DNA of 64,000 nt, taken from contig JAJDEO010000065.1 of NCBI GenBank assembly GCA_029259745.1, positions 1-64,000 on the forward strand, written 5' to 3'. A program made the position numbers and the translations under genes. The notes under the pieces were generated by a model that made no database searches, was not told the DNA's origin, and was given only the letters and a program-made list of their open reading frames with translations. Below are positions 41,909-50,170 of the stretch, in pieces; the stretch's first letter is position 1, and each line of letters starts with the position of its first letter. The stretch is from Planctomycetota bacterium. Its GTDB lineage: Bacteria > Planctomycetota > B15-G4.

Positions 41909-42846
41909 CGTCGGCCTCGACGGCGCAGTCGCTCGCCGAAGAAACGGTGCAGCGACTCGGCGATGACATCCCGTTCGGCGGCCTCGGCCATGCCCGTCGG
42001 AAGACGGATCTCGCAGCGCTCGACTGCCGCATGCTTCACGACATCGTCGAACCGCTCGTGCCAAGCCTCGATGCGCACGCGATACGCCCGTCGGACACGC
42101 GCGCTCCCGAAGTCGACGGTGCGACAGCCATTTGGATTCGCGAACGTCACACGGCCGGCTCGCTCGGGCCATGTCTCGTCGTGCACTTCGGGCGCGAGCA
42201 GCGGCACCGCGACGACCTCGTGCCGGCGGCCGCACGCGCCCAGGGCGCGGCGCCAGAGCGATGCGTGTTCGGCGTCGAGCGACATGAAGTCGGAGACGAC
42301 GAAGACGATCGCGCGACGCGCCGAAAGCCGTGTCGCCGTGTCGAGCACGCGCAGCGGATCAGGAGCGCCGCTGCGCCCGGGCGTCAGTGCTGAACGCACC
42401 ACGCGCGTGACGTGCCCTGCGCCGTAGCCGGGGCGAACGATGTCGTCGACGCCACGCGAGAAGGCGAGCAGCCCGAAACGGTCGTGGCTGTCGCGCGCAC
42501 TGTGCGCAAGGGTGGCGCAGACCCGCGCGGCGCCCTCACGCAACGACCACGGGCCGAAGCCCAACGCCATCGACGGCCCGCGGTCGACGACGAACAACAG
42601 CGTGACGTCACGCTCATCGATGTACGTCTTCACGAAGGGCCGACCGAGCCGCGCCGTCACCTTCCAGTCGACCGCGCGCAGCTCGTCGCCCTCGGAGAAC
42701 TCGCGGACCTCGTCGAACTCGGTGCCCTGCCCGCGAAACATCGAGCGGTACGCTCCCGCGAGCGCACTGTCGACAGCGCGTCGCGTGCGAATCGTCACGT
42801 GTCGCGTGGCAGCGACGAGGTCGGCGTCGACGAGGTCGTCGGGCAT
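41905..42846 (-). CDS. DUF58-family protein
   Basis: The 313-residue protein carries the DUF58 signature: REFSEGDELRAVDWKVTARLGRPFVKTYIDERD at about 48-81, with a VWA-like core after it (TLLFVVDRGPSM). DUF58 proteins are VWA-related factors nearly always linked to MoxR ATPases and thought to be their chaperoned partners. There is no membrane segment, unlike some DUF58 homologues, so it is cytoplasmic. It starts 14 bases after the MoxR gene ends and overlaps the following lipoprotein gene by ATGA. Confidence 0.92.
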   Translation of the reverse strand: MPDDLVDADLVAATRHVTIRTRRAVDSALAGAYRSMFRGQGTEFDEVREFSEGDELRAVDWKVTARLGRPFVKTYIDERDVTLLFVVDRGPSMALGFGPWSLREGAARVCATLAHSARDSHDRFGLLAFSRGVDDIVRPGYGAGHVTRVVRSALTPGRSGAPDPLRVLDTATRLSARRAIVFVVSDFMSLDAEHASLWRRALGACGRRHEVVAVPLLAPEVHDETWPERAGRVTFANPNGCRTVDFGSARVRRAYRVRIEAWHERFDDVVKHAAVERCEIRLPTGMAEAAERDVIAESLHRFFGERLRRRGRR

Positions 42847-42860
42847 CGGGCGGTGTCGCG

Positions 42861-43850
42861 TCAGGGAACTGCGATCGTGTCGAAGATCGACTGGATCAAC
42901 GACGTCGACGTGATGCCTTCGGCCTCGGCCTCGAACGTGACGACGACACGATGGCGCAGCACGTCCATGCCCACCGTCTTGATGTCATGCGGCGTCACGA
43001 AACCACGCCCGTCGAGAAACGCGCGCGCTCGCGACGCCTGGGCCAGCGCGATCGATGCCCGCGGCGAGCCGCCGTACTGGATCCACGGAGCGACGTCGTC
43101 GAGCCCGACCTGTTCGGGATGGCGCGTCGCGCCCACGATGTCGACGATGTAGTCGAGTGCCTTGTCATCGAGATAGACCTCGTCGACGAGCGCACGCGCC
43201 GCGACGATGGCGTCGAGGTCGACCACCTGGCGTACGACCGGCTGCCCTTCGGCGCGCGCCATGCGCCGCACCACCTGCTTCTCGTCGTCCCTGTCGGGAT
43301 ACCCCACGACGACCTTCAGCATGAAGCGATCGAGCTGCGCCTCGGGCAAGGGATACGTGCCTTCGAGCTCCACGGGGTTCTGCGTCGCGAGCACGAGAAA
43401 CGGCCGCGGCAGGGCGCGCGTCTCGCCGGCAAGCGAGACCTGACGTTCCTGCATGGCCTCGAGCAATGCCGACTGAACCTTGGCCGGCGCGCGGTTGATC
43501 TCGTCGGCAAGCAGGAGGTTCGCGAACACGGGACCTTCGCGCACCGACCAGTCGCCCGACTTGGGGTCGTAGACATGCGTGCCGAGCAGGTCGTTCGGGA
43601 GCAGGTCCGGCGTGAACTGGATGCGCCGGAAGATGCCGCCCAGAGCCGCGGCCAGCGACTGGACCGCCAGCGACTTGGCCAGACCCGGCACGCCCTCGAC
43701 GAGCACATGCCCGTTGGCGAGCAGCCCGATGAGCATGCTGTCGATGAGGTCGCGCTGGCCGACGAGGACCCGCTCGACCTCCGTCACCACGGATTCCAGG
43801 ACGCCGCTGTGGTCGGCGATGCGGTCGGTGATCGCAGCGATGTCGGTCAC
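42861..43850 (-). CDS. moxR: MoxR-family AAA+ ATPase
   Basis: The 329-residue protein has the MoxR Walker A variant GVPGLAKS (53-60). Further motifs are Walker B LLLADEINRAPAKVQSALLEAM, sensor 1 LATQNPVELEGTYPLPEAQLDRF and the arginine finger/sensor 2 region SPRASIALAQASRARAFLDGR. The family uses ATP hydrolysis as a chaperone that activates or inserts metal cofactors into VWA-containing partners. It heads the seven-gene operon and is divergent from the long exported-protein gene (193 bp), a spacer likely to contain both promoters. Confidence 0.95.
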   Translation of the reverse strand: MTDIAAITDRIADHSGVLESVVTEVERVLVGQRDLIDSMLIGLLANGHVLVEGVPGLAKSLAVQSLAAALGGIFRRIQFTPDLLPNDLLGTHVYDPKSGDWSVREGPVFANLLLADEINRAPAKVQSALLEAMQERQVSLAGETRALPRPFLVLATQNPVELEGTYPLPEAQLDRFMLKVVVGYPDRDDEKQVVRRMARAEGQPVVRQVVDLDAIVAARALVDEVYLDDKALDYIVDIVGATRHPEQVGLDDVAPWIQYGGSPRASIALAQASRARAFLDGRGFVTPHDIKTVGMDVLRHRVVVTFEAEAEGITSTSLIQSIFDTIAVP

Positions 43851-44042
43851 GTCGGGGGTCCGTCGGGGGCTGGGGAGACGATCGTACGTCGCACTCGGCG
43901 TCCGTCCAAAGGATCGCGACGATGCCGTGGCAGCTTCATGACGTCGCGTCCCGATGCCGTGCGATCTTCGTTATCAACGGGACGACCTCGCGCAGCGGAC
44001 GCGGCGTCCGCTAATCTCGGTGCAGATCGCCGGAGCCCTCCC

Positions 44043-46256
44043 ATGTCGTCACCCCTGGTCCTGCGCGCCCTCGCGCTTCTCACTCTCCTTGCACCGCTGC
44101 TCACGGCCCAAAACCGTGCCACTCCGGGCGCACGCGAGGCCATGTGGCCGGCACCGACGGCCGAAGACTGGCGCAAGCCGTGCCTCGTCGAGTTCGAGCG
44201 CAGCTGGGAAGACGCCGTCGCCGTGGCGAAGGAGGAGGGCAAGCCGATTCTCGTCTGCGTGAACATGGACGGCGAGATCGCCAGCGAGCACTACGCCGGC
44301 GTGCGTTACCGCCAGCCGGACATCGCGGCGCTCTACGAGCCCTACGTGTGCGTCATCGCCTCGGTGTATCGACACTCGCCGCGCGACCACGACGAAGCCG
44401 GCCAGCGCGTGCTGTGCCCGCGTTTCGGCAGCGTGACGTGCGGCGAACACATTGCGATCGAGCCCTTCCTGTTCGAGAATTTCTTCGACGGCCAGCGCGT
44501 GGCCCCGCGTCACATCATGGTCGACGTCGAGGGCAAAGAAGCGTTCGACGTCTACTACGCCTTCGACACCGACTCGGTGTTCGAGGCGATCCGCGAGGGT
44601 CCGGCCGACCTGCCGCCGCCGACGCCGATCGTGCGTGGCGACCGTCCGATCCTCGAGCGCGCCAAGAGCCGCGCGCGCATCGATCGTGAAGCCGTCGAGG
44701 AGGCCTATGCCGAGGGCGACCGCACGCTGCGCGAGGCGCTCATCGCCGCGTCGAGCGAAGCCGGTGAGGACGTGTCGAACGAGCTGCTGCGCCAGGCCGT
44801 GTTCGGGCTCGACACCGAGCTGGCCGACACGGCGCGCGACCTGCTGGCAGACGCGTCGTCGGAAACGTCCGTCGATTTGCTCTCCGACACGCTGCAAGGC
44901 CCACTGCCCGACGCGCAGCGTGCACAGCTCGTCGAGGCACTCGAGACGATCGGCGGCGAGTCGGACAAGGCGCGCAAGCTCGCGGCGGTGCACGGCGGAC
45001 TGGCCAAGCGCTCCGAGGTCGTCGACCTCGGGGCATGGACCTCGACGATCGGCACGCTCGTGGGCGCTGAGTATCGTTCGGCCACCACAACGACAGCCGC
45101 TCCGACCATCGACCTCGACGCCGTCCTGCAAACCGAGGACGCCGAGGCGCACCTCGAACTCGCCGAGTCGTTCTTGACCCAAGCCTACGCCGAGTACCGC
45201 CGTCCGCGCGTCGACCGCGACACCGCACGCTTGCTCCTCGCCGATGCGCGCCGCACAGCCGAAGAAGCCGAGACCTACGGAGCCGAGGGCTGGCGTCCGC
45301 ACGCCGTGATCGCGATCGCGGCGTACTACCTCGACGACGTGCCCGTCGCGCATGCGCGTGCGCTCCAGGCCGTCCGCGCCGGTGTGCCCGACGATGCCGA
45401 TGGATGGAACGCCGCGGCGGTCCTTGCGATCTTCACGCAAGCGCGGCAAGAAGCCATTCGCACGGCCGTGCAGGCCAAGCAGAAGTGGCCGAGCGACTGG
45501 CTCGCGGACATCGACTCGGCCCTCTCCGTGCTCGCGCGCCACCCCCACGGCGCCGACAGCTACGTCGTCGCGCACGTCGACTTCCTCAACTGGCTCGGCG
45601 CCCGCGGGCGCGCCGCGCGCGTGCTCGACGCCGGTCTTGCCACCTACCCCACGTCGTGGGACCTGCATGATCGGCTGCGCTCGCGCATTCTCGAGGAGCG
45701 CGGCGGTGAGGCCCTCGAGCCCGTCTACGAACGACTCATCGCGGCGAGCGACACGCCGTCCGAGCTCGCGATCTTCGCCGGGCATGCGTCGCTGATCGCC
45801 GCCGAACACGATCGGCGCGTCAGCAGCGGCGCCGGTGCTCTGGCCGCCTACGACCGAGCGCTGGCCCACTACGAAGCCGACGTGCGCGCCTTCCCCGAGG
45901 GACGTGCCGTCGCCGACCACTACATCGCCCTCGCCCACGCGGGACGCGCCCGCGTGCTCTTCGAGAACGGCGACCTCGACGGTGCCGCCGCGGCACTCGT
46001 GACTTCCTTCGAACGGATGCCGAGCTCGGCGGCCACGGGTGACGGACTTGGGATCACGCCTGTCGCCACGGCACAGCAGCTGCGCTCGGCGGCCCAAAAC
46101 GCCGGCGCGACCGAAGTCGTCACACGCGTTCAGGCCGCGCTGGACGCGCTCGAGGCCCACGACCCACGGCTACTCGACCTGCCTGCCAACGAAGGCGGCG
46201 GGCCGACGCCACCGTGGCTGCGCAGTCGCGGGCAGATCGGACGACGTCAGCCCTAG
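44043..46256 (+). CDS. Exported protein with CxxC-less thioredoxin-like N-terminus and helical repeats
   Basis: The start at 44043 gives a signal peptide (PLVLRALALLTLLAPLLTAQ) and 737 residues. The N-terminal domain, about 30-190, has the opening of thioredoxin_7/DUF255-like domains (SWEDAVAVAKEEGKPILVCVNMDGEIASE), but the expected C-x-x-C is replaced by CVNMDGE, leaving at most one cysteine. From about 200 the protein is almost fully helical: HEAT-like pairs (LLRQAVFGLDTELADTARDLLA) and TPR-like pairs (AYYLDDVPVAHARALQAVRAG, LARGRVLFENGDLDGAAAALV-type). It is probably a periplasmic scaffold. The gene is monocistronic, followed within six bases by repeat copy C. Confidence 0.7.
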   Translation: MSSPLVLRALALLTLLAPLLTAQNRATPGAREAMWPAPTAEDWRKPCLVEFERSWEDAVAVAKEEGKPILVCVNMDGEIASEHYAGVRYRQPDIAALYEPYVCVIASVYRHSPRDHDEAGQRVLCPRFGSVTCGEHIAIEPFLFENFFDGQRVAPRHIMVDVEGKEAFDVYYAFDTDSVFEAIREGPADLPPPTPIVRGDRPILERAKSRARIDREAVEEAYAEGDRTLREALIAASSEAGEDVSNELLRQAVFGLDTELADTARDLLADASSETSVDLLSDTLQGPLPDAQRAQLVEALETIGGESDKARKLAAVHGGLAKRSEVVDLGAWTSTIGTLVGAEYRSATTTTAAPTIDLDAVLQTEDAEAHLELAESFLTQAYAEYRRPRVDRDTARLLLADARRTAEEAETYGAEGWRPHAVIAIAAYYLDDVPVAHARALQAVRAGVPDDADGWNAAAVLAIFTQARQEAIRTAVQAKQKWPSDWLADIDSALSVLARHPHGADSYVVAHVDFLNWLGARGRAARVLDAGLATYPTSWDLHDRLRSRILEERGGEALEPVYERLIAASDTPSELAIFAGHASLIAAEHDRRVSSGAGALAAYDRALAHYEADVRAFPEGRAVADHYIALAHAGRARVLFENGDLDGAAAALVTSFERMPSSAATGDGLGITPVATAQQLRSAAQNAGATEVVTRVQAALDALEAHDPRLLDLPANEGGGPTPPWLRSRGQIGRRQP

Positions 46257-46261
46257 TGGTG

Positions 46262-46526
46262 TGATTCAAAAGTTCGCGTCATTTGTTTCACGCCCTCCTC
46301 GCCGCTGGCTGTGTTGCATCTCCTCGACGAATCCACCCATTCGCCTGCCGCGATGCGCCTTGCCAGCGACCACGATGACCCTGCGTGCGACGCGCCGGAA
46401 ATCCTTCCTGGCAGCGTTGAAGCAACGTCTCTGATCCTCGACGGCCAAACAGGACGTCTCCGGTCAGAAACGTCGCTGCGCCTCGAGCAAGGTCCAGCTG
46501 CAACCGCGCGACGATCGTCCATGAAC
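46262..46526. repeat. Inverted-repeat element, copy C (265 bp)
   Basis: The left end TGATTCA at 46262 lies five bases after a stop codon and the right end GATCGTCCATGAAC finishes at 46526. The right terminus matches copies A and B; the left terminus is degenerate beyond TGATTCA. It is the longest copy, contains CGCCTTGCCAGC and a central block with CTGATCCTCGACGGCCAA also seen near 32.8 kb, and carries no credible coding frame. Confidence 0.55.
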
Positions 46527-46630
46527 GGAGATCGGCCCAGCGCGTGGCGCCAAGGGCGGAGTGGCTATGGACACCCCGCTGCCGCGCCCGCCTTCCTCGA
46601 CAACACCCTGCCCCCGAGCCCGACGCCGCC

Positions 46631-47050
46631 ATGAGCCACGCCGACGCGGACGCCTGTCGGCGCGAGATCGAAGCCCTGCACGTCTTCTTCGAAGGCTGGT
46701 TCCGCGGCACGATCGACGCCACCGAAGCTGCGTTCGCGCGCTTCGTCGACGCCCTCGCGGACGACTTCGAAATCATCCCGCCGAGTGGCACGCGCGTGCC
46801 ACGCGCAACACTGCTCGTGAGTGTTCGCGATTCACACGGATCGCATCCGAACACGTTCGAGATCGACATCCGCGGTGTGCAGTCACGCAGCCTCGCCGAC
46901 GGTCAGTTCCTCGTCGTCTACGAAGAGTGGCAACGCGAAAGCGCCCAGACACCCTGGGCAGCACGCGTCTCGAGCGCGTGGCTCTCGCGCAACCCGCGCG
47001 CACCGGGCGGCTTCACCTGGCACCACGTGCACGAGACGGCGCGACCTTGA
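46631..47050 (+). CDS. Small NTF2-like (SnoaL/DUF4440-type) protein
   Basis: The ATG at 46631 starts a 139-residue protein without a signal peptide. It opens REIEALHVFFEGWFRGTIDATEAAFARFVDALADDFEIIPPSG, the helix-helix-strand start of NTF2-like cone folds. It then has an AWL and EEWQ-rich sheet (GQFLVVYEEWQR, SSAWLSRNPRAPGGFTWHHVHET). Members bind small hydrophobic ligands or act as isomerases, but no catalytic set is obvious. It is probably cytoplasmic. The gene is preceded by repeat copy C and followed by a double hairpin shared with the convergent dihaem gene. Confidence 0.7.
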   Translation: MSHADADACRREIEALHVFFEGWFRGTIDATEAAFARFVDALADDFEIIPPSGTRVPRATLLVSVRDSHGSHPNTFEIDIRGVQSRSLADGQFLVVYEEWQRESAQTPWAARVSSAWLSRNPRAPGGFTWHHVHETARP

Positions 47051-47062
47051 CGAGCGCGAGCC

Positions 47063-47095
47063 GTCCGCCCGCGGGTGGGCGGACTCCGGAGAGTC
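47063..47095. terminator. Double hairpin between convergent genes
   Basis: GTCCGCCC (47063-47070) pairs with GGGCGGAC (47077-47084), and the overlapping GACTC (47082-47086) pairs with GAGTC (47091-47095). The structures lie 12 bp after the NTF2-like stop and 10 bp from the dihaem oxidoreductase stop. Confidence 0.55.
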
Positions 47096-47104
47096 AGACG
47101 CGCG

Positions 47105-48877
47105 TTACTCTCGCAGCGCGCGCTGGAGCGCCAAGAGATCGAGCGTGTCGACATCGCCGTCGTCGTCGAGATCAGCCGGCGACGGCCGACTCGGCACGCG
47201 ACCGATCGCAGCCATCGCCGCACGCCAGTCGTCGAAGTCGACATCGAGATCCCCATCGACGTCGCCATGCGGGCGCCCGAGCGTCGCGAGAAACGCCAGC
47301 AGCAGCTCGCGCTCGCCGGCCTCGAGCGCCGCGTAACGCGCGGCCGACGCGCGGCCTTGCCCGTCGTGCTCCGCGATGGCCGCCGCGACGCTGGTGACGA
47401 AGCCGAGGTTCGGGATGCGTCCGTCGTGGAGGTAGGCTCGGCGCGTGGCCAGGCCCCACAGCGGCGCGGTGCGCACGTCCCGCCCGGTGGCTGCGCTGTG
47501 GGCGTTGCCGTCACCGAGCGCGCCCATGTCGTGCAGCAGGAAGTCGGAGTACGGGCGCAACGTGACGCCCGCGAGTGGCGGCTGTGCGTCGTCGCTCGCT
47601 GTCCAGCGCGCGATGTGGCAGGCCGCGCAGCCGACGCGCTCGAAGACGCGCTCGCCGAGATGGCCGGCGGCGGGATGCTGCGGCGGCGGCGCGAGAAACC
47701 GCTGGAAGTCGACGAGGCGTGCGACGTCGACAACCACTTCGGGGTCGGTGACGACGTCGGGCTTCACCGGCTTGGCTTCGACGAGCCGCGCGCCCGCGAC
47801 GGCCGAGTGGATCGACCCGACCTGGCACTTGCGGCCGAAGCGTCCCACGCGGAACCCGCCCCCTTCGGCGGGCGTCACGTACCGGACCCGCCCGCGCGTT
47901 TCGAGGGGTTGGCGCGCCGCAGCGGCCTCGATCGCGTCGTCTTCGATCGCCTCGACAAGCCCGAGGCCGAACAGCGCCGGCGCGAGACGGTCGATCACAT
48001 GCGTGGCCGCGCCCGGGGTCGACTCCTCGACGCCGGAGCCCTGCGCTGAGACGTTCAGCAGCGGAGCCCCGCAGAACTCGAGCGAGTCGAACGTGTTCCC
48101 GGCGCGCCCCGAGCGCTCGACGCGCCGGACCGGTCGCTCGCTGGAACCGCCCGTCGTCGGGATCCTGTGACACGCCGCACACGCAGCGTCGTCGGTCTGC
48201 TCAAAGCGAGCCCGCCCGGCGGCGAAGCGCGCGCGCTGCTCGGCACTCACCTCGGGCAAGACGTCGCCTATGCGCGGCTGCAAACGCATCGGCGTCGCGG
48301 CGGCCGCCGAACGGAGCGCGCGCGCGGCGACACGCGGGGCGACGCCCGGACTCCAACCGATGCAGCCCTCGACATCGGCTGCGTGCACGCGGCCGTCGAC
48401 ACGCACGTTGACAAGCGCGCGCTCGACGCGGACGACGATCGGAACATCCGGGTGACGCGTCCACGTGGAAACCGTTCCGCGCGCGAGGCGCAGCGACGGA
48501 CCGCGCGGCGCACGCTCCCACGCCCCGCCCTCGGAAGGCGACACCACGCACTCGACACGCGCCTGCTCGCGCCGCGCGTGCGCTTCGAACACGGGCGCAC
48601 TCACGAGGATCCGCGCCGAGACGCCGTCGTCGAACGGCATGACCGTCCACGTACTCGGCGCACCGCCGTCATGGCCGTCGACCGCGATGTCGAACGCGCA
48701 CCCGACGAGCTGCGCATCGCGCGGAAGGTCGAGGCGAATCGCGAGGTCGGCCGAGACGCCGCGCGGCGCCGACGCGAGAGACTCGACGCGGAACTGCACG
48801 GTCGGGACGTCCTGTGCGAGTGTCGCCCGCGCGAAGAGCAGAGCGCATGAAACCGCAATCAAGCGAGCAACGAACAT
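47105..48877 (-). CDS. Dihaem oxidoreductase (DUF1111-type) with C-terminal dockerin-like domain
   Basis: From 48877 the signal peptide is RLIAVSCALLFARATLA. The first 190 residues are a beta-rich domain with no family match. The dihaem core follows, with CAACH at 233-237 and again at 417-421, and the DHOR segments FCGAPLLNVSAQG, GRFGRKCQVGSIHSAVAG and HDMGALGDGNAH, as in thiol oxidoreductase/DUF1111 proteins. The last 60 residues hold two DxDxDG EF-hand-like loops (GDVDGDLDVDFDDW, ADLDDDGDVDTLDLLAL), typical of dockerin type I repeats. This combination predicts an exported electron-transfer enzyme bound to a surface complex through calcium. It is divergent from the TlpA-like gene. Confidence 0.85.
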   Translation of the reverse strand: MFVARLIAVSCALLFARATLAQDVPTVQFRVESLASAPRGVSADLAIRLDLPRDAQLVGCAFDIAVDGHDGGAPSTWTVMPFDDGVSARILVSAPVFEAHARREQARVECVVSPSEGGAWERAPRGPSLRLARGTVSTWTRHPDVPIVVRVERALVNVRVDGRVHAADVEGCIGWSPGVAPRVAARALRSAAAATPMRLQPRIGDVLPEVSAEQRARFAAGRARFEQTDDAACAACHRIPTTGGSSERPVRRVERSGRAGNTFDSLEFCGAPLLNVSAQGSGVEESTPGAATHVIDRLAPALFGLGLVEAIEDDAIEAAAARQPLETRGRVRYVTPAEGGGFRVGRFGRKCQVGSIHSAVAGARLVEAKPVKPDVVTDPEVVVDVARLVDFQRFLAPPPQHPAAGHLGERVFERVGCAACHIARWTASDDAQPPLAGVTLRPYSDFLLHDMGALGDGNAHSAATGRDVRTAPLWGLATRRAYLHDGRIPNLGFVTSVAAAIAEHDGQGRASAARYAALEAGERELLLAFLATLGRPHGDVDGDLDVDFDDWRAAMAAIGRVPSRPSPADLDDDGDVDTLDLLALQRALRE

Positions 48878-48983
48878 CGGAACCTGGGATCCTGGAGTGG
48901 TCGGTGTGCACGTTACCACCAAGGTGACGCACCCTCCGCTTTCATGCGGCCGAACCTGAACATTGCCTCGACGATCGCTCGCC

Positions 48984-49610
48984 ATGCCTCAACGAACCCT
49001 GCTGATCCTCGCGCTCCTCGTCGGCGTGACGAGCTGCGTCTCCGACCTCGACGAACCGCTGCCCGACGCAACCGAGACGCCGGCGGTCGCACCGTGGGAC
49101 GCGGGCTTCGAGCGCTCGTGGTTCTTCACGCGCAAGCGCGACCTCGACGACCCACTGTGGCAACGCGTCACGAGGCTCGTCGGACAGCCGCAACCGCCCC
49201 TGTCCGTGACAGACTGGCGCGGTGAGCCCCTCGACGCCGCGGACCTCGAAGGCAAGGTCGTGCTCGTCGACTTCTGGGCGACGTGGTGCCCGGACTGCCG
49301 CGCTGCGGCGCCCGTCGTCGACGCCCTCGTTGAGCGCCTCGCCGACGAGCCCTTCGCCATCGTGTCGATCTGCGCCGAGAAGGGCGGCGAGCGCTACGAC
49401 GAGGCGCGCGAGACGTGGGGCCTCGAGCTCGTCACGGCGCTCGACGCCGACGGTCAGACGGAGGCCGCCTTCGATGTGCTGCGCTGGCCCTATCACGTGC
49501 TCGTCGACACCGACGGAACCGTGCGTGCCGCCGGACTCGTCACGGAGCACCTCGATGAGGCCGTCGATCTTCTGATTGCGCAGGAACGTGCACGCGGAGC
49601 CCTCCGCTGA
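48984..49610 (+). CDS. TlpA-like thioredoxin-fold lipoprotein
   Basis: The ATG at 48984 gives a lipobox (LLVGVTSC, Cys18) and 208 residues. The redoxin domain shows DFWATWCPDCRAAAPVVDAL (Cys102, Cys105), the cis-proline in RWPYHVLVDTDG, and the TlpA-type insertion IVSICAEKGGERYDEARE. The protein is a membrane-tethered periplasmic disulfide reductase, usually serving cytochrome maturation or another thiol target. Here it heads a three-gene unit: the small membrane protein follows at 50 bp and then the HTTM gene. That context suggests it keeps cysteines of that system reduced, an inference from position only. Confidence 0.85.
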   Translation: MPQRTLLILALLVGVTSCVSDLDEPLPDATETPAVAPWDAGFERSWFFTRKRDLDDPLWQRVTRLVGQPQPPLSVTDWRGEPLDAADLEGKVVLVDFWATWCPDCRAAAPVVDALVERLADEPFAIVSICAEKGGERYDEARETWGLELVTALDADGQTEAAFDVLRWPYHVLVDTDGTVRAAGLVTEHLDEAVDLLIAQERARGALR

Positions 49611-49660
49611 GCGGACGGCGTCGTATAACCTGACACGCGTCTCAGCGAGCCGAGCCCCGT

Positions 49661-50170
49661 ATGACCGTCCCCGACCCGCAGCCACCGCGCACACGCGGCG
49701 CCATCACGACGCTCATCATCGGCGTCTTGGTGATGCAAGTGCTGACAGGCTTCAAAGTGCTTTGCCCGCCGCGCAAGTTCGAGGCGCTCCAGCGCTTTCG
49801 CGTCGCCTGCGCACCGACGCTTTGGCCGTTCGTCGACTACAACATGTACAACGGCGCGCACTATCCCGGGTGGATCGGACAGAAGCGCAGCCTGATCGCG
49901 ACGCTCGACGACGGGACCGAGCGCGTCATCGAGCCCGAGGAAGTCGGTCTCAACGCGCACGACTACCGTCGCTGGGTCATCCACAAGGTCATGGACGGCA
50001 AGGAGGCCGCGGCGCGAGACCACCTGTCGCGCTGGAGCGGCCCGACGGCTCGCGTGACGGCGCTGCGTGTCGACGTCGAGGCCTGGCAACTCGAAGACGA
50101 CGGCTCGCTGAGCGAGCTGCCCGTCGAACACGGCACGCCGCTGTTGCTTGACGGGAGCCGCGCCCGATGA
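49661..50170 (+). CDS. Small membrane-anchored protein of the HTTM operon
   Basis: The 169-residue protein has one N-terminal membrane segment (AITTLIIGVLVMQVLTGFKVL). It then has LWPFVDYNMYNGAH, a motif resembling the WPF-x-x-YPMY seen in proteins encoded beside HTTM genes, and a globular part with a likely beta sheet (RSLIATLDDGTERVIEPEEVGL). The stop overlaps the HTTM start as ATGA, so they are translationally coupled. I do not recognise the family and infer that it forms a complex with HTTM at the outer face of the membrane. Confidence 0.65.
   Translation: MTVPDPQPPRTRGAITTLIIGVLVMQVLTGFKVLCPPRKFEALQRFRVACAPTLWPFVDYNMYNGAHYPGWIGQKRSLIATLDDGTERVIEPEEVGLNAHDYRRWVIHKVMDGKEAAARDHLSRWSGPTARVTALRVDVEAWQLEDDGSLSELPVEHGTPLLLDGSRAR

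Noticed and set aside
41909..42235. Long N-terminal extension of the operon lipoprotein
   Set aside because: It lies inside the DUF58 gene; ATGA overlap and lipobox fix the start at 41908.
43860..43890. GACGATCGTACGTCG resembling the repeat terminus
   Set aside because: Only the short GACGATCGT core matches; no flanking similarity to the other copies.
42951..44042. 364-residue N-terminal extension of the exported repeat protein
   Set aside because: It runs antisense through the MoxR gene; the signal peptide at 44043 marks the real start.
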